Positions 17,188 through 25,179 of a stretch of 64,000 bases of DNA are shown here, piece by piece. The notes under the pieces were generated by a model. That model made no database searches, was not told the origin of the DNA, and saw only the letters and a program-made list of their open reading frames with translations. How positions within the stretch are numbered: position 1 is the first letter of the stretch; the number at the start of each line of letters is the position of its first letter. The position numbers were made by a program, and so were the translations under genes. The stretch lies in contig CP110972.1 of NCBI GenBank assembly GCA_028869255.1, positions 6,176,001-6,240,000 of the forward strand, given 5' to 3'. Source of the stretch: Pseudomonas poae. Lineage in GTDB: Bacteria; Pseudomonadota; Gammaproteobacteria; Pseudomonadales; Pseudomonadaceae.

Positions 17188-18894
17188 ATGGCCGCTGTGA
17201 TGACGTTGTCGCGCCAGGTGTCCCGCGCTGAAATGGGCGACCGGATTTTCGTGGTCGGCGGCAAACTGCTGTGGCTATTGCTGCTGGGTATCGCCGTGTT
17301 GCTGCCCTTGCTGGCGATCTTCTGGCGCGGCTTCAGCAGTGAAGCCGGGCAGGGCGGTGGCCTGGTCGCGGCGCGGGAGCTGGTCACCAGCGCCAACTTC
17401 CATTGGCTGCTGGGCAATAGCCTGAAAGTTTCCCTCAGCGTGGCGGCCATCGTCGTACCGCTGGCCTACCTGTTTGCCTACGCTCTGCAACGCACCTTGA
17501 TCCCCGGCAAGGCGGTCTGGCGCGGCCTGTCACTGTTGCCCTTGATGGCGCCGTCGATGTTGCCGGGGATTGCGCTGGTCTATCTGTTCGGCAACCAGGG
17601 CATGCTGCGCGGGTTGCTCTCGGACAATATCTACGGCTTCTGGGGGATTGTGCTCGGTGAGGTGATCTACACCTTCCCACACGCCTTGATGATTCTGCTG
17701 TCGGCGCTGTCCCTGGCGGATGCCCGGCTATTCGATGCCGCGTCGAGCATGGGCGCCAGCCCGGCCCGGGCGTTTCGCAGCATCACCTGGCCGGCCACGC
17801 GCCAGGCGGTATTCGCCGCGTTTTGCCTGGTGTTCACCCTGACCATCACCGACTTCGGCGTGCCCGTGGTGGTGGGCGGCGACTATCAGGTGCTGGCGCT
17901 GGAAGCCTACAAGGCGGTGGTCGGTCAGCAACAGTTCGGGCGTGGCGCGTTGATCGGCATGGTGCTGCTGCTGCCGGCGCTGTTCAGCTTTGGCGTGGAT
18001 GCCTGGTTGCGCCGGCGGCATGGCGATTCCATGAGCGGCCGCGCCCAGGTGTTCCAACCGGCATCCTCGCGCGTACGAGACGGCTGCTATCTGGCCTTCG
18101 TATTGCTGATCTGCGCGGTGTTGCTGTTGGTGTTCGGTATGGCGGTGTATTCGTCGCTGGTGAAATTCTGGCCGTACAACCTGTCGCTGTCGCTCAACCA
18201 CTACCAGTTTGAAGACACGGCCGGCGGTGGCTGGCTGGCCTATCGCAACAGCCTGACCATGGCCCTGTGCACAGCGCTGGTCGGCAGCGTGCTGATTTTC
18301 ACCGGCGCCTACCTGATGGAAAAGACCAAGGGCCAGAAGGGCTTGAACCTGGCGCTGCGCATGCTCAGCTTCGTGCCGATGGCCGTGCCGGGTCTGGTGC
18401 TGGGCCTGGGCTACGTGTTCTTTTTCAACCTCAACGGCAACCCGCTGCATGTGTTCTACGCAACCATGACCCTGCTGGTGGTGTGCACCATTGCGCACTA
18501 TTTGACCACCGCACAGATGACCGCCACCACCGCGCTGCGCCAGCTGGACAGTGAGTTTGAGGCCGCCGCGCTGTCGCTCAAGGCGCCGCTGTACCGCCAC
18601 TATCTGCGCGTGACCGTGCCGATCTGCCTGCCGGCGCTGTTGGACATCGTGCGCTACCTGTTTGTGTCGGCGATGACCACCGTGTCGGCCGCCATCTTCC
18701 TCTACAGCCCCGACACCATCCTCGCCGCCGTCGCCGTGTTGAACATGGACGACGCCGGCAATGTGGGCGGCGCGGCGGCCATGTCGACCCTGATCCTGTT
18801 CACCTCAGGCGGCGTCTCGCTGCTGCTGGCGTGGGCTTCACGTGGCGCGTTGCGCCGTTCCCAAGCCTGGCGCCAGACCGCGCCCGGCCAATAA
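17188..18894 (+). CDS. ABC transporter permease, fused double-domain, putative 2-aminoethylphosphonate uptake
   Basis: 568 residues from ATG at 17188; a start twelve bases later is also possible. Two permease domains are joined in one chain, about 12 membrane helices in all. Each half has an EAA loop: DAASSMGASPARAFRSITWP in the first and EAAALSLKAPLYRHYLRVTV in the second. This fused layout is typical of the putative 2-aminoethylphosphonate permease (TIGR03262 type) and of Fe(III) permeases such as FbpB. A single gene therefore supplies both membrane subunits. It sits between its ATPase and its binding protein. Confidence 0.87.
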   Translation: MAAVMTLSRQVSRAEMGDRIFVVGGKLLWLLLLGIAVLLPLLAIFWRGFSSEAGQGGGLVAARELVTSANFHWLLGNSLKVSLSVAAIVVPLAYLFAYALQRTLIPGKAVWRGLSLLPLMAPSMLPGIALVYLFGNQGMLRGLLSDNIYGFWGIVLGEVIYTFPHALMILLSALSLADARLFDAASSMGASPARAFRSITWPATRQAVFAAFCLVFTLTITDFGVPVVVGGDYQVLALEAYKAVVGQQQFGRGALIGMVLLLPALFSFGVDAWLRRRHGDSMSGRAQVFQPASSRVRDGCYLAFVLLICAVLLLVFGMAVYSSLVKFWPYNLSLSLNHYQFEDTAGGGWLAYRNSLTMALCTALVGSVLIFTGAYLMEKTKGQKGLNLALRMLSFVPMAVPGLVLGLGYVFFFNLNGNPLHVFYATMTLLVVCTIAHYLTTAQMTATTALRQLDSEFEAAALSLKAPLYRHYLRVTVPICLPALLDIVRYLFVSAMTTVSAAIFLYSPDTILAAVAVLNMDDAGNVGGAAAMSTLILFTSGGVSLLLAWASRGALRRSQAWRQTAPGQ

Positions 18895-18914
18895 CATCCT
18901 GAAGGAGGTGTTCC

Positions 18915-19937
18915 ATGTTCAAGCCCCTGGCGCTGGTCGCTGCCGTAATGACTGCATTCAGCCTGAATGCCTTCGCCAAGACCGAACTGACCGTGTACAC
19001 GGCCCTCGAAGCCGAACAGCTGAAAACCTATAAACAGGCGTTCGAAAAGGCCAATCCCGACGTCGAGATCAAATGGGTGCGCGACTCCACCGGCATCATC
19101 ACCGCCAAGCTGCTGGCCGAAAAAGCCCGCCCGCAAGCCGACGTGGTGTGGGGCCTGGCCGCCTCGAGCCTGGCGATCCTCGATCAGCAGGGCATGCTGG
19201 AGAGCTACGCACCGAAGGACCTGGACAAGATCGGCAAAAACTACCGCGACGCCGCCAACCCACCGGCCTGGGTCGGCATGGACGTATGGGCCGCCACGAT
19301 CTGCTTCAACACCGTCGAAGCCGAGAAACAGGGCCTGACCAAACCGGTGAGTTGGCAAGACCTGACCAAGCCCGAGTACAAGGGCAAGATTGTGATGCCT
19401 AACCCGGCGTCGTCCGGCACCGGCTTCCTGGATGTCAGCGCCTGGTTGCAGACCTTCGGCGAGAAGCAGGGCTGGCAGTACATGGACGACCTGCACCAGA
19501 ACATCGGCCAGTACGTTCACTCCGGTTCCAAGCCGTGCAAGCTGGCGGCTTCGGGTGAATTCCCGATTGGTATTTCCTTTGAATACCCGGCCGTGCAGCT
19601 CAAACGCCAGGGCGCGCCGCTGGACATCATCCTGCCCAAAGAGGGCCTGGGCTGGGACATCGAAGCCACGGCCGTGATCAAGGGCACCGCCCATGCCGAC
19701 GCGGCTAAAAAGCTCGCCGATTTCTCCGCCAGCGCAGCGGCGATGGATTTGTACAAAGACAACTTCGCCGTGCTCGCCCAGCCGGGTATCGCCAAGCCGC
19801 AGACCGAACTGCCGGCTGACTACGAACAACGCCTGATCAAGAACGACTTCGCCTGGGCCTCGAAAAACCGCGACAACATCCTGACCGAGTGGCGTAAGCG
19901 GTATGACGGCAAGTCGGAGAAGGTGGCGGGACAGTAG
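18915..19937 (+). CDS. Periplasmic substrate-binding protein, putative 2-aminoethylphosphonate uptake (PhnS-like)
   Basis: 340 residues. Signal peptide MFKPLALVAAVMTAFSLNAFA with a likely cut before KTELTVYTALE. The mature part is a type 2 periplasmic binding protein of the Fe(III)/AEP cluster (ADVVWGLAASSLAILDQQGML, GKIVMPNPASSGTGFLDVSAW, YVHSGSKPCKLAASGEFPIGISFEYPA). A strong AAGGAGG ribosome site precedes the ATG, so it is probably made in excess of the membrane parts. Context with the FAD oxidase and HD oxygenase downstream supports a phosphonate ligand over iron; the ligand is not shown by sequence. Confidence 0.86.
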   Translation: MFKPLALVAAVMTAFSLNAFAKTELTVYTALEAEQLKTYKQAFEKANPDVEIKWVRDSTGIITAKLLAEKARPQADVVWGLAASSLAILDQQGMLESYAPKDLDKIGKNYRDAANPPAWVGMDVWAATICFNTVEAEKQGLTKPVSWQDLTKPEYKGKIVMPNPASSGTGFLDVSAWLQTFGEKQGWQYMDDLHQNIGQYVHSGSKPCKLAASGEFPIGISFEYPAVQLKRQGAPLDIILPKEGLGWDIEATAVIKGTAHADAAKKLADFSASAAAMDLYKDNFAVLAQPGIAKPQTELPADYEQRLIKNDFAWASKNRDNILTEWRKRYDGKSEKVAGQ

Positions 19938-19960
19938 GTTTTTATCAAGGCTGATGGCCT

Positions 19961-20026
19961 CATCGCGGGCAAGCCCACTCCCACATTCGAATGCATTTCA
20001 AGTGTGGGAGCTGGCTTGCCGGCGAT
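19961..20026. repeat. REPIN inside the phosphonate cassette
   Basis: Left arm CATCGCGGGCAAGCCCACTC and right arm ending GGCTTGCCGGCGAT pair with a few mismatches. It lies between the binding-protein gene and the FAD oxidase gene, which read in the same direction, so it would be transcribed within the operon. Confidence 0.85.
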
Positions 20027-20054
20027 AGCGGCTTCAAATTCAGGACAACACTCC

Positions 20055-21182
20055 ATGACACAACTGCTGATCATCGGCGCCGGCATCCTCGGCCTGTCCC
20101 ACGCCTACGCCGCCGCCAAACGCGGCCTCAAGGTCAAGGTGTTCGAGCGCAGTGTCACGCCGCTCGGCGCCTCGGTGCGCAACTTCGGCCAGGCCCTGGT
20201 CACCGGGCAACCACCGGGACCGATGCTTGATCTGGCTAGGGAAAGCCGCGCTATCTGGGGGCAATGGGCAAAAGTGGCCGGTATCCAGCTCAAGCGCAAC
20301 GGCTCCTACTTGTTTGCCCGCACCGAAGCGGAAGAACATTTGCTGGAAGCTTTTTGCGCAGGTCGCGCTCGGGAGCACGGCTACAACGTCGAGCTGCTGC
20401 AAGGCGCGGCGCTGAAGCATTTATACGGCGGCCAATTCCGCCATCACCGCGCCGCGCTGCATGGCAAGGACGATCAGCAGCTGTATTCCCGCGAGGCGAT
20501 CCCGGCGTTGATCAACTACCTTCGCCGTGAACTGAATGTGGAGTTCCACTTCTCCACCCTGGTGCGCGACGTTGAACCCGGCCAGGTACACACTACGGCG
20601 GGCAGCTTCCGTGGCGAACAAATCATCGTTTGCTCCGGCCATGACTACCAAACCTTGCTGGTGCACTCGATTGCCGAGCTCAACCCGAGCATCTGCCGCC
20701 TGCAAATGCTGCGCGCCCGGCCTGCGGTCAACCTGAACCTGCAACACGCCTTGCTCACGGGGCTGAGCTGCGTGCATTACGGCGCCTTCGCCGATTTGCC
20801 GGAAGCTGCACCGGTGCAGGCGCAAATCCTGCGCGAAGCGCCGCACCTGCATGCGCACGGGATTCACCTGCTGATCAGCCCAACGCCGCATGGCGAGCTG
20901 ATTATTGGGGATTCTCATGACTACGGCACTGACCCATCGCCCTTCAACGCCGAGCAGGTTGACAACTGGATGATCGAGCTGGCCGAGCAGACCCTGGGCT
21001 GCAAGGTCCAGGTGGTCGAGCGTTGGCAGGGTGTTTACGGTTCACGCGGGCCGGGGCCGTTCTCATTCCTGCGGGCAGCGCCGGGCGTAAGTGCGGCCTT
21101 GATGCACACCGGCGTGGGCATGAGCGTGGGGCCGGCGCTGGCCGAGCGAAATATCAGCACCTTGTGGGGAGAGGCGGGATGA
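20055..21182 (+). CDS. FAD-dependent amine oxidoreductase, TIGR03364 type, phosphonate-associated
   Basis: 375 residues from ATG at 20055, chosen because the dinucleotide fold starts at once (MTQLLIIGAGILGLSHAYAAAKRG). DAO/glycine-oxidase-like fold with FAD-binding and substrate domains; GVYGSRGPGPFSF and MHTGVGMSVGPALAE near the end complete the FAD site. The family is found beside phosphonate genes, and some relatives are reported to oxidise N-methyl-aminoethylphosphonate or aminoethylphosphonate to phosphonoacetaldehyde. This is a family-based assignment. Its stop overlaps the start of the HD oxygenase (ATGA), so the two are translated as a pair. Confidence 0.86.
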   Translation: MTQLLIIGAGILGLSHAYAAAKRGLKVKVFERSVTPLGASVRNFGQALVTGQPPGPMLDLARESRAIWGQWAKVAGIQLKRNGSYLFARTEAEEHLLEAFCAGRAREHGYNVELLQGAALKHLYGGQFRHHRAALHGKDDQQLYSREAIPALINYLRRELNVEFHFSTLVRDVEPGQVHTTAGSFRGEQIIVCSGHDYQTLLVHSIAELNPSICRLQMLRARPAVNLNLQHALLTGLSCVHYGAFADLPEAAPVQAQILREAPHLHAHGIHLLISPTPHGELIIGDSHDYGTDPSPFNAEQVDNWMIELAEQTLGCKVQVVERWQGVYGSRGPGPFSFLRAAPGVSAALMHTGVGMSVGPALAERNISTLWGEAG

Positions 21183-21733
21183 GCCCGGAACAGGCGATTG
21201 CCGAAGTGTTCGGCTTGTACGAACAGCACGGCACGGCGGACTACATCGGCGAGCCGGTGTCGCAGATCGAACACATGTCCCAGGCCGCGCAGTGGGCCAT
21301 GGCCGAAGGCTACGACGATGAGGTGGTGCTGGCGGCGTTTTTTCACGATATCGGGCATCTCTGCGGTCACGGCGGCGACAACATGGGCGGGTATGGCGTG
21401 GTCAGCCACGAGCGGCTGGGTGCGGATTACTTGCGCCGGGCGGGCTTCAGCGAACGCATGGCCAAACTCGTGGAGTATCACGTGCAAGCCAAGCGTTACC
21501 TGACCTTCAGCCAACCGGACTACTACGCCCGCTTGAGTGAAGCCAGCCGCCGTACCCTGGCGTATCAGGGCGGTGTGATGACGGCCGAGGAGGCCCGGGC
21601 TTTCGAGCAGGACCCGCTCTGCGCGATCAGCCTTCGCATGCGCCACTGGGATGAACAGGCCAAGGACCTGCAGGTGCCGGTACTCGACCTTGAAGTGCTC
21701 AAGGCCAAGGCCCGGCGGGTGCTGGCGGCTTAG
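21179..21733 (+). CDS. HD-domain di-iron oxygenase, PhnZ-like
   Basis: 184 residues. PhnZ-type HD enzymes cut the C-P bond of 1-hydroxy-2-aminoethylphosphonates by oxidation, giving glycine (or an N-methylated form) and phosphate. The PhnZ active-site pattern is complete: Tyr22 and Glu25 (lid), His32, His56-Asp57, His60, His77, His101, Lys105 and Asp158. These line up with PhnZ Tyr24, Glu27, His34, His58-Asp59, His62, His80, His104, Lys108 and Asp161 as I recall them. The partner hydroxylase PhnY is not in view. Its last codon overlaps the stop of the convergent GTPase gene. Confidence 0.85.
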   Translation: MSPEQAIAEVFGLYEQHGTADYIGEPVSQIEHMSQAAQWAMAEGYDDEVVLAAFFHDIGHLCGHGGDNMGGYGVVSHERLGADYLRRAGFSERMAKLVEYHVQAKRYLTFSQPDYYARLSEASRRTLAYQGGVMTAEEARAFEQDPLCAISLRMRHWDEQAKDLQVPVLDLEVLKAKARRVLAA

Positions 21734-23097
21734 GTTTCGTCGAGGCGCTGGGCCAGGGCTTCGACCTGTTCCTGGCGCTCGGCCTGGCTCAGTTTGGCGT
21801 GGGGGTTGAGCGACGACCACTGTGGGTGAGCGCGGGCCTTGTGCAAGGCGTCGGGCAATTTGCCTTCGCGCCAGGTCTTGTCCTGGGGCGTGTCGACTTT
21901 GATGCTGTGCAGCGCCGCATGGCCGCGCAGGTTCAGGGCCTTGAGCAATTGGCGTTGGCGCAGGGCCAGCAGGCGCAGCACGCTGTCGTCGACGGTCAGC
22001 TCGCGCTGGCCCTTGATCTTGCCCAGCAGGCGACTGCCGTAGCTGCGTGCGGTTTGCAGTGCGCCACCGGCAATCGCGCCGGCCAGTGCGGCGGCGCCGA
22101 GGGTCAGCCCGCCGACCAATAAATCCACACCGGCGCCGGCGGCCGCACCGGCAGCGATCCCGCCGCCGACCCGCACACCGAGTTGCTTGAGGGTTTCGGG
22201 GTTGAACAGGTCATCGCCCCAGCGCCCGTCCAGCAGCGGCAAATCACTGGCAGCGGCGTCCTGCGGGCGGAAGCCGAACAGCTTGAGCAATGCCTCTACA
22301 CACTTTTGTTCACGTTGGCGCACCGCCTTGCGCAGATCGCCGATGGCTTGCTGCTCATCTTCGGTGACCACACTGCGCCGGCACGCGGCGCAGTCAATCA
22401 GCAGCTCGGCGATCAAGCGGGCGGCACTTTGCTGGCGGGCCTGGCGTTGAGCGTGCTGGTCGAGAATCAAGCGTTCCAGTTGCGGCCGAGCGTTCTCCAG
22501 CAGCAAGGCCAGGCTTTCATACAGGCGGCGTTCACCGTCTTCCGGCGGCGCCACGCTGTCGAAGCGCACCAGCGCATGCAGGCCGAGGCGGGCCAGGGCT
22601 TCGCGCCAGTCCGGCTCGCGGTGGTCGCTGCTGCTGACAAAATTGAGCACCGGCAACAACGGTTTGCCGCAACTGGCCAGCACTTGCAGCTCGTCGCGGT
22701 ACTTGGCCAGCACCGGCTCGCGGGCGTCGATCACATACAGCCCGGCGTCCGAGGCCAGCAGTTGGCGCAGCACTTTGGCTTCTTGTTCGAAACGCTGGCG
22801 GGCTTCACTGCCGTCCAAAAAGCGCGCCAGGCGTGCCGGGCCGTCGAGGCGTTCGCCGGGGCGATCCAGGCGCTCCAGGTAGTCGAGCAGGGCGATGGCA
22901 TCTTCCAGGCCGGGCGTGTCGTACAGCTCCAGCAAGGCTTCGCCGTCGACCGACAAGCGTGCACCTTCCACATGCCGTGTGGTGCTGGGGCGATGGGAGA
23001 CTTCGCCGAAGCCAACGTCACGGGTCAGGGTGCGCAGCAGCGAGGTTTTGCCGACGTTAGTGTGGCCGACCACGGCGAGTTTCAGCGGTTTAGTCAT
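21730..23097 (-). CDS. GTPase with DUF3482 domain
   Basis: 455 residues. N-terminal Ras-like GTPase domain: P-loop GHTNVGKTS (residues 11-19), switch II DTPGLED from Asp60. The usual NKxD specificity motif is not seen; LPVLNFVSSSDHREPDW stands in its place. Next comes a helical DUF3482 region with Cys residues (DCAACRRS), then a stretch of about 40 residues rich in Gly and Ala (near VGGGIAAGAAAGAGVDLLVG) that looks like a membrane-inserting hairpin. Its ATG overlaps the end of the upstream DUF2868 gene, so they probably act together at the inner membrane. Function not known. Confidence 0.85.
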   Translation of the reverse strand: MTKPLKLAVVGHTNVGKTSLLRTLTRDVGFGEVSHRPSTTRHVEGARLSVDGEALLELYDTPGLEDAIALLDYLERLDRPGERLDGPARLARFLDGSEARQRFEQEAKVLRQLLASDAGLYVIDAREPVLAKYRDELQVLASCGKPLLPVLNFVSSSDHREPDWREALARLGLHALVRFDSVAPPEDGERRLYESLALLLENARPQLERLILDQHAQRQARQQSAARLIAELLIDCAACRRSVVTEDEQQAIGDLRKAVRQREQKCVEALLKLFGFRPQDAAASDLPLLDGRWGDDLFNPETLKQLGVRVGGGIAAGAAAGAGVDLLVGGLTLGAAALAGAIAGGALQTARSYGSRLLGKIKGQRELTVDDSVLRLLALRQRQLLKALNLRGHAALHSIKVDTPQDKTWREGKLPDALHKARAHPQWSSLNPHAKLSQAERQEQVEALAQRLDET

Positions 23098-24469
23098 GAC
23101 CGGTCTCCAACCAATTCAGCGGCGCGCAGTCGGCGAACGGCAGGTCCAGCTGTTGCAGCGCCGCGTGCCAATCGCCCAGCCGCTCGGCATCCAGCGCCTG
23201 GCCGGGCGGGGCTTGCAGCAGCCACACGCGGGTGGCCGTGGCGCTGCGCGCCAGCTCGGCGATCAGCGCCAGGCTGCCACGGTCGGGCGAGCGGCGTGGG
23301 TCGCAGGCGATGGCCAGCCGGGCGGGTGGGAAGCGCGTGAGTTGCTCCAGCAGTTTGTTGCGTGACTCGCGGCTGTCGAGGATGCCGGCGTTTTTCACCT
23401 GGGTCGGCAGCTTGGGCGGCCACGGGTGTTGCTCGTCCAGCTCAATGGCGACCAGCAGAGCGCCGTCGCTGTCCAGCTCGCTGATGCCGCCGCTGACTTG
23501 GTGCAGCTGCTGCGGCGCGGCATCGTTGACCCCAAGCCGTTCGCTGCTGGGCATCAGGCGCTCGCGCAGTTGGCTGTAGCCGGGCAGGTTGAGGTCCAGG
23601 CGCAAAGCGGCGCGCCCGCGTTTCCAGCGCCACAGGCACAGCAGCGCGAGGATCAAGCGCGGCAGCAGGCCGTAGACCAGCAGCACGCCGACCAGCCAGG
23701 CCGCCCAGGCCTGGCGGGCGCTGTCGATATTCAGCGCGGAATCGCCGCTGGCGCGGATCATCTCGACGCTCGGCACGTTGAAGCCAAGCAAGGCGGGCAG
23801 GCTGCCGAGGGCTTGGGTCACGGCGACAAAGGTGTCGGCGCCGAGAATGGTGGTTTCCCACACAAAGCCGTAACGGCGGGTGGCGAGCAGTGTCAGCAGA
23901 ATCACCAAGGCGCTGAGCAAGGCCAGCAACCACAGGCTATTGACCAGCACGCCCACGGCCCAGCGATTGAGTTTCTGGCGCTGCAACAACAGCAGCAACG
24001 CGGGGGCCAGTTGCGCGGCCTTGGCGTCACGCGCGAATTTTTCACTGAGCCACAACCACAGGCGGCCGAGGCTGGCGCCGTGCTCGCCGGCAAACAGCAG
24101 GCCCAGCGCCCAACTGATCAACAGGATCAGGTTCACGCCGAGCAGGCTGCCCAGGGCCCAGAACACATTCACCGGCGTCAGGCCATTGCCCAGTGCCGCA
24201 AAGGCCAGGCCGGCGCCGCTGACGACGGCGACTATCGCCAGCAGCACCAGTGCCAGACGGGCACCTTGCAGCCAGCGGGTGAGGGCGCCGGTCAGGCCAT
24301 CGCGCTCGGCCAGGTGCAGGGCGCGCTGCTGGATGCGCGTCGGCAGATCGCCACCGGCCGTGCGGGCCAGGCGGTTGGCTTCCAGGTCTTCCAGGGGGCC
24401 GGCGTGTTCTTCACGCAAGCGTACGGTTTCCGTCAGCCAGAGTTTTTGCAGGGGGGTTAGTGCAGTCAC
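23090..24469 (-). CDS. DUF2868 membrane protein, partner of the GTPase
   Basis: 459 residues. The N-terminus is helical and soluble (LWLTETVRLREEHAGPLEDLEANRLAR), then come about four to five membrane helices (ALVLLAIVAVVSGAGLAFAAL, VNLILLISWALGLLFAGE, VNSLWLLALLSALVILLTLL, AAWLVGVLLVYGLLPRLILALL). The C-terminal 180 residues are soluble and include LARSATATRVWLLQAPPG. It overlaps the GTPase start by 8 bp, which points to translational coupling. The pair is known only as DUF2868/DUF3482. It begins 90 bp from the divergent folA. Confidence 0.84.
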   Translation of the reverse strand: MTALTPLQKLWLTETVRLREEHAGPLEDLEANRLARTAGGDLPTRIQQRALHLAERDGLTGALTRWLQGARLALVLLAIVAVVSGAGLAFAALGNGLTPVNVFWALGSLLGVNLILLISWALGLLFAGEHGASLGRLWLWLSEKFARDAKAAQLAPALLLLLQRQKLNRWAVGVLVNSLWLLALLSALVILLTLLATRRYGFVWETTILGADTFVAVTQALGSLPALLGFNVPSVEMIRASGDSALNIDSARQAWAAWLVGVLLVYGLLPRLILALLCLWRWKRGRAALRLDLNLPGYSQLRERLMPSSERLGVNDAAPQQLHQVSGGISELDSDGALLVAIELDEQHPWPPKLPTQVKNAGILDSRESRNKLLEQLTRFPPARLAIACDPRRSPDRGSLALIAELARSATATRVWLLQAPPGQALDAERLGDWHAALQQLDLPFADCAPLNWLETGHD

Positions 24470-24559
24470 GCGCCGTCCTGTTGAGCCAGTGAGTTTGGAG
24501 CATAACCGCTGCGCAGCCTGTTGGGGAAAGCTGCGCGGGGCTCTGGTATTCTCGTCGCC

Positions 24560-25072
24560 ATGAAAAAAACTCTCCCTTTAAGCCTGATCGCAGCCCTCGG
24601 TGAAAACCGTGTGATCGGCGTCGACAACAGCATGCCCTGGCATTTGCCGGGGGATTTCAAATATTTCAAGGCCACCACCTTGGGCAAGCCGATCATCATG
24701 GGGCGCAAGACCTGGGATTCCCTGGGCCGACCGCTGCCGGGGCGCTTGAACCTGGTGGTTAGCCGTCAGACCGGTTTGGCGCTTGAAGGTGCGGAAGTTT
24801 TTCCGTCCCTCGACGCGGCGGTTGAGCGGGCCGAGGCCTGGGCGCTGGAGCAGGGCGTGGATGAGCTGATGCTGATCGGTGGCGCGCAGCTGTATGCGCA
24901 GGGGCTGGAGCAGGCGGATCGCCTGTATTTGACGCGGGTGGCGCTGAGCCCGGATGGGGATGCTTGGTTTCCGCAGTTTGATGTGGGCCAGTGGAAGCTG
25001 GTTTCAAATCTGCAGAATCCGGCGCAAGGGGATAAGCCGGCTTACAACTTCGAAGTTTGGGAAAAGGCCTAA
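24560..25072 (+). CDS. folA: Dihydrofolate reductase
   Basis: 170 residues from ATG at 24560; the frame extends upstream but the DHFR fold starts at PLSLIAALGENRVIGVDNSMPWHLPGDFKYFKATT. It reduces dihydrofolate to tetrahydrofolate with NADPH and is the trimethoprim target. Motifs seen: the Met20-type loop with NSMPWHLPGD (catalytic acid Asp), IIMGRKTWDSLGRPLPGR, and the NADPH loop LMLIGGAQLYAQGL. It recycles folate for ThyA. Convergent with the cystine transporter across a REP pair. Confidence 0.97.
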   Translation: MKKTLPLSLIAALGENRVIGVDNSMPWHLPGDFKYFKATTLGKPIIMGRKTWDSLGRPLPGRLNLVVSRQTGLALEGAEVFPSLDAAVERAEAWALEQGVDELMLIGGAQLYAQGLEQADRLYLTRVALSPDGDAWFPQFDVGQWKLVSNLQNPAQGDKPAYNFEVWEKA

Positions 25073-25075
25073 GAG

Positions 25076-25160
25076 CATCGCAGGCAAGCCAGCTCCCACA
25101 TTTTGAGCGAGTTCCAACATGAGAATGCGGTCAAAAGGTGGGAGCGGGCTTGCTCGCGAA
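25076..25160. repeat. Hybrid REPIN
   Basis: Left arm is the CAGGCAAGCCAGCTCCCACA subtype, the right arm GTGGGAGCGGGCTTGCTCGC is the other subtype, about 37 bases apart. Lies between convergent folA and the cystine transporter gene. Confidence 0.85.
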
Positions 25161-25179
25161 GGCCATCTGACAGGCGCCG

